From NCBI GenBank assembly GCA_049522195.1, contig JBEKOB010000002.1, positions 1 to 64,000 on the forward strand: DNA of 64,000 nucleotides. The letters are read 5' to 3'. The position numbers were made by a program, and so were the translations under genes. Below the pieces are notes generated by a model. It did no database searches. It saw only the letters and a list, made by a program, of their open reading frames with translations, and was not told where the DNA came from. This document shows positions 61,847-64,000 of the stretch, one piece after another (position 1 is the stretch's first letter; each line of letters begins with the position of its first letter). Source of the DNA: UBA9647 sp049522195 (GTDB lineage: Bacteria; Bacteroidota; Ignavibacteria; UBA10030).

Positions 61847-63640
61847 TTACTTTTTCAGCCTGGGAAGATCCTTGCCGAGTTTAGCGAAAATTCCACCCGC
61901 TTTTTTCTTTTTCGGTTCCACTTTCCTAAGAGGTTGATCATCAGCCTGGCGGTTGATCATCACCTGCTGCCCGATTGACAAGGCGTTGAAGACAAAATAG
62001 TAGAGATTGAGTCCCGAGGGAAAACCGTTGAAGAGCAGCGTCATCATCACAGGCATCATCCAGACCATCGCTTTTTGCCGCGGATCTTTGACTGTCTGCT
62101 TCTGCTGAATAAACATTGTGATACCCATCAGCAGGGCCAATCCACTGACATCATGGATACCGAAGAACGGTATTTCAAATGGAAGGGTGAAAATGCGATC
62201 CGGAATGGAGAGGTCGGTAATCCACCAGACGAAACTTCCCTGTCGCAATTCGATGGTTGCGCGGAAGACATTGTAGAGTGCAATCAAAATCGGAAACTGA
62301 AGCAAGACCGGCAGACACCCTCCCGCCGGGTTTACGCCGTACTCCTTGTACAAATTCAGAACCTGCTGGTTCATCTTCTGGGGATCGTCTTTATACTTTT
62401 CCTTGATCTCGTTCATCAGCGGCTGCAGGGCTTGCATCTTTTTCATCGAACGCATGCTGCTGCGCGTCAGAGGGTGCAAGACAATCTTGATGATGATCGA
62501 GAAGACGATGATTACAAGACCCCAGTTGGGCACCAGGTAGTGAATAAAGCTCATTAGTGGCAACATCACGTATTCAGAAATTGGACGGATGAGCCAGGTC
62601 CAACCCAACCCGACAATTTTGTCCAGTCCCACCGAATACGATTTCAGCAAGCTAAGGTCTGCCGGACCGAAGAAAATTCTAAAGGAACCCCCCTCTTCCG
62701 CGCTACCCTTGAACGGCATTTTCACGGCAACGCTGTACGACTCGATGGCACCCTTGTCTGGTGCCTGCACCCGGGATCCTCCCAAGTAAGCTCCTTCGCT
62801 CGTTCCCTCTTTTGGGATGATCGCGAGGGCGAAATATTTCGTCCTCATGGCGACCCAGTCAACGGTTCCTGAAATGTTCTTCTCCGGACGGCTGTCAAAG
62901 CTCGTCGCGTCGACGTCGGTCAACTCTTTGCCGGCATATGCATATGCTGCCGAGAAACTCGACTCGTCCACGCTATTTGCTTCTGCGTATCGCAGCCCGC
63001 TTTCCCAAACAAGTTGATACTCAAAATTCGCCACTACATCGGGCGTCTTCTGAAACTTCACATCGACGCCGAGACCATATTCTCCGTTCTTGAATTTCAG
63101 CGTCTTGACGATCTGCCCGCCCCCGATAACCGGTAGCACCAGGTTCAGCGCGTATTCCTCTCCTGTGGCCACGATGTGTTGATCGAAGCCCTCGGCGGTT
63201 GCATCAAAGAATAGATCGTGTGTATTAATGAGTCGACCATCCGAGGTTGCGAACAACAAGCTCAGGTCGCCCCCTTTTTTGTAATCAACGAGCTGCACGG
63301 GATAGCCATCCCACGTCTTATATTTCTTCAGCTCCCATCGCTTGATCAATCCGCCCTTCAGGGAAATCTCTGCGATGTATAAGTCGGTCTCGATCGTAAT
63401 AATCCGCTCAACGCCCTTATCCCGTCCCGCGAAGAACTTGCCAAGCGGATCAGCCTGAATGGTTTCCTTGGGTTGAACGCGCAGCGTATCGGCTCGTTTT
63501 GAAGAATCCTGGGGGATGGCTTGTGTTGCAACGGCCTTCGGCCCTTGAGACTGCGGCGTTTGCTTGGGGGAGTTCATCCACATCCAGACAACTAGCAGGA
63601 TGAAGATGAGAATGTAACCGAGTATTGATTGACGATCCAT
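61847..63640 (-). CDS. yidC: Membrane protein insertase YidC
   Basis: 597 residues, the long Gram-negative form. An N-terminal helix (SILGYILIFILLVVWMWMN), a large periplasmic beta domain (about 80-350), then the five conserved helices of the insertase core (for example PNWGLVIIVFSIIIKIVLHP, GGCLPVLLQFPILIALYNVF). The hydrophilic-groove Arg lies in LHPLTRSSMRSMKKMQ. The tail is Lys-rich (KKKKAGGIFAKLGKDLPRLKK), which may touch ribosomes. Preceded by yidD across 24 bases. Confidence 0.97.
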   Translation of the reverse strand: MDRQSILGYILIFILLVVWMWMNSPKQTPQSQGPKAVATQAIPQDSSKRADTLRVQPKETIQADPLGKFFAGRDKGVERIITIETDLYIAEISLKGGLIKRWELKKYKTWDGYPVQLVDYKKGGDLSLLFATSDGRLINTHDLFFDATAEGFDQHIVATGEEYALNLVLPVIGGGQIVKTLKFKNGEYGLGVDVKFQKTPDVVANFEYQLVWESGLRYAEANSVDESSFSAAYAYAGKELTDVDATSFDSRPEKNISGTVDWVAMRTKYFALAIIPKEGTSEGAYLGGSRVQAPDKGAIESYSVAVKMPFKGSAEEGGSFRIFFGPADLSLLKSYSVGLDKIVGLGWTWLIRPISEYVMLPLMSFIHYLVPNWGLVIIVFSIIIKIVLHPLTRSSMRSMKKMQALQPLMNEIKEKYKDDPQKMNQQVLNLYKEYGVNPAGGCLPVLLQFPILIALYNVFRATIELRQGSFVWWITDLSIPDRIFTLPFEIPFFGIHDVSGLALLMGITMFIQQKQTVKDPRQKAMVWMMPVMMTLLFNGFPSGLNLYYFVFNALSIGQQVMINRQADDQPLRKVEPKKKKAGGIFAKLGKDLPRLKK

Positions 63641-63664
63641 TGAATATCCCTACAACAAAATGGA

Positions 63665-63880
63665 TTACGGCACCGGGTCGAAGCCCGCGTGTTTATGAAA
63701 CGGATGACACTTTGCAATCCGTTTGAGAGCATACCACCCTCCCTTGCGAGCGCCATGTTTCCCAATGGCTTCTTCGGCGTACTGAGAACAGGAGGGGTAG
63801 AAGCGACAGTTGTTAAACGGAAGAAGCGGTGAGACAAGCAGCTGGTAAACTCGAATGAAGAAAATGAGCAGGCGTCTCAT
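63665..63880 (-). CDS. yidD: Membrane protein insertion efficiency factor YidD
   Basis: 71 residues. FFIRVYQLLVSPLLPFNNCR and FYPSCSQYAEEAI hold the three family cysteines and the amphipathic helix, and GWYALKRIAKCHPFHKHAG ends the conserved core. It is thought to help YidC on the inner face of the membrane. The ATG overlaps the rnpA stop (ATGA), a standard arrangement. Confidence 0.96.
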   Translation of the reverse strand: MRRLLIFFIRVYQLLVSPLLPFNNCRFYPSCSQYAEEAIGKHGARKGGWYALKRIAKCHPFHKHAGFDPVP

Positions 63881-64000
63881 GGTTTGTCAGAAAGGTGTTG
63901 GTGCAATTCCTTCAGGAGAGTAATCATTGCCTGATCAATTGCGGCGCGAGATCCGGGTGAGCGCGGTAGCCGTTCGCGAACGCGAGCCATGAACACAATA
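63877..64000 (-). CDS. rnpA: Ribonuclease P protein component, C-terminal part
   Basis: Only the last 41 codons are in the window; the gene continues past the right edge. The visible end, IVFMARVRERLPRSPGSRAA followed by AMITLLKELHQHLSDKP, matches the (V/I)VF-x-AR element and terminal helix of RnpA, and its place directly before yidD is the canonical one. It assists RNase P RNA in tRNA 5' processing. rpmH and dnaA would be expected further right. Confidence 0.85.
   Translation of the reverse strand, partial: IVFMARVRERLPRSPGSRAAIDQAMITLLKELHQHLSDKP

Noticed and set aside
1..64000. CRISPR arrays, tRNA or rRNA genes, IS elements, phage genes
   Set aside because: No regular repeat-spacer pattern, cloverleaf, rRNA-like stretch, transposase or terminal repeats were seen by reading.

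Overview
The window is a gene-dense bacterial chromosome segment. It has no rRNA, tRNA, IS element or CRISPR array that I could see. Several genes point to the Bacteroidota/Chlorobiota/Ignavibacteriota (FCB) group, most likely an Ignavibacteria-like lineage: a TonB-dependent receptor with a carboxypeptidase-regulatory-like N-terminal domain, a PorV/PorQ-type barrel, a DUF2851 protein, a secreted 'asparagine synthetase B'-labelled protein, and the purH-mreBCD-mrdA-rodA order. Two promoters with a perfect TTGACA -35 box argue against a typical Bacteroidia promoter code. The placement is inference; no marker gene was aligned.

Layout. 1-13.3 kb (mostly minus): a partial secreted protein and its TonB receptor, a CtpA-type S41 protease, a TPR protein, a LytS-type histidine kinase directly behind a PLP amino-acid decarboxylase, a tandem SnoaL-like secreted protein, a LytTR response regulator followed by an in-frame gene remnant, a methyltransferase and a divergent LD-carboxypeptidase. 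13.3-30.5 kb (plus): purN-purH, then mreB-mreC, thrA-thrB-thrC inserted before mreD-mrdA-rodA, then TauE/SafE-DUF1634, dcd, pyrF and DUF2851. 30.5-33.7 kb (minus): two secreted proteins. 33.9-44.5 kb (plus): dxr-rseP, a secreted protein, a FecR-domain protein, an outer-membrane barrel candidate, a CHASE2 adenylate cyclase and a PRMT-like methyltransferase. 44.6-46.5 kb: a PorV-like protein, divergent from a Cys-rich small protein plus dodecin. 46.5-51.2 kb (minus): nitrilase, amidase, YIP1 protein, two secreted proteins, a free-standing C39 peptidase and a membrane-anchored thioredoxin. 51.3-64 kb (minus): dnaX, lon, DUF2461, murQ, rsmG, mnmG, mnmE, yidC, yidD and rnpA (partial), with two parS-like sites flanking mnmG, which suggests the replication origin is near.

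The most distinctive parts are: (a) 49.4-51.2 kb, a candidate extracytoplasmic peptide-maturation cassette in which a thioredoxin-like protein and a C39 peptidase, both with N-terminal membrane segments, precede a small signal-peptide protein with a leader-like LSSAEM..VGNG motif and four cysteines; (b) 36.5-43.7 kb, a FecR / barrel / CHASE2-cyclase signalling unit; (c) a nine-A run in dnaX, followed by a stem-loop, where either shifted frame stops at once and would leave a gamma-sized protein; (d) thrABC placed inside the mre cell-shape operon. All functional statements rest on reading motifs and context; no searches were run.
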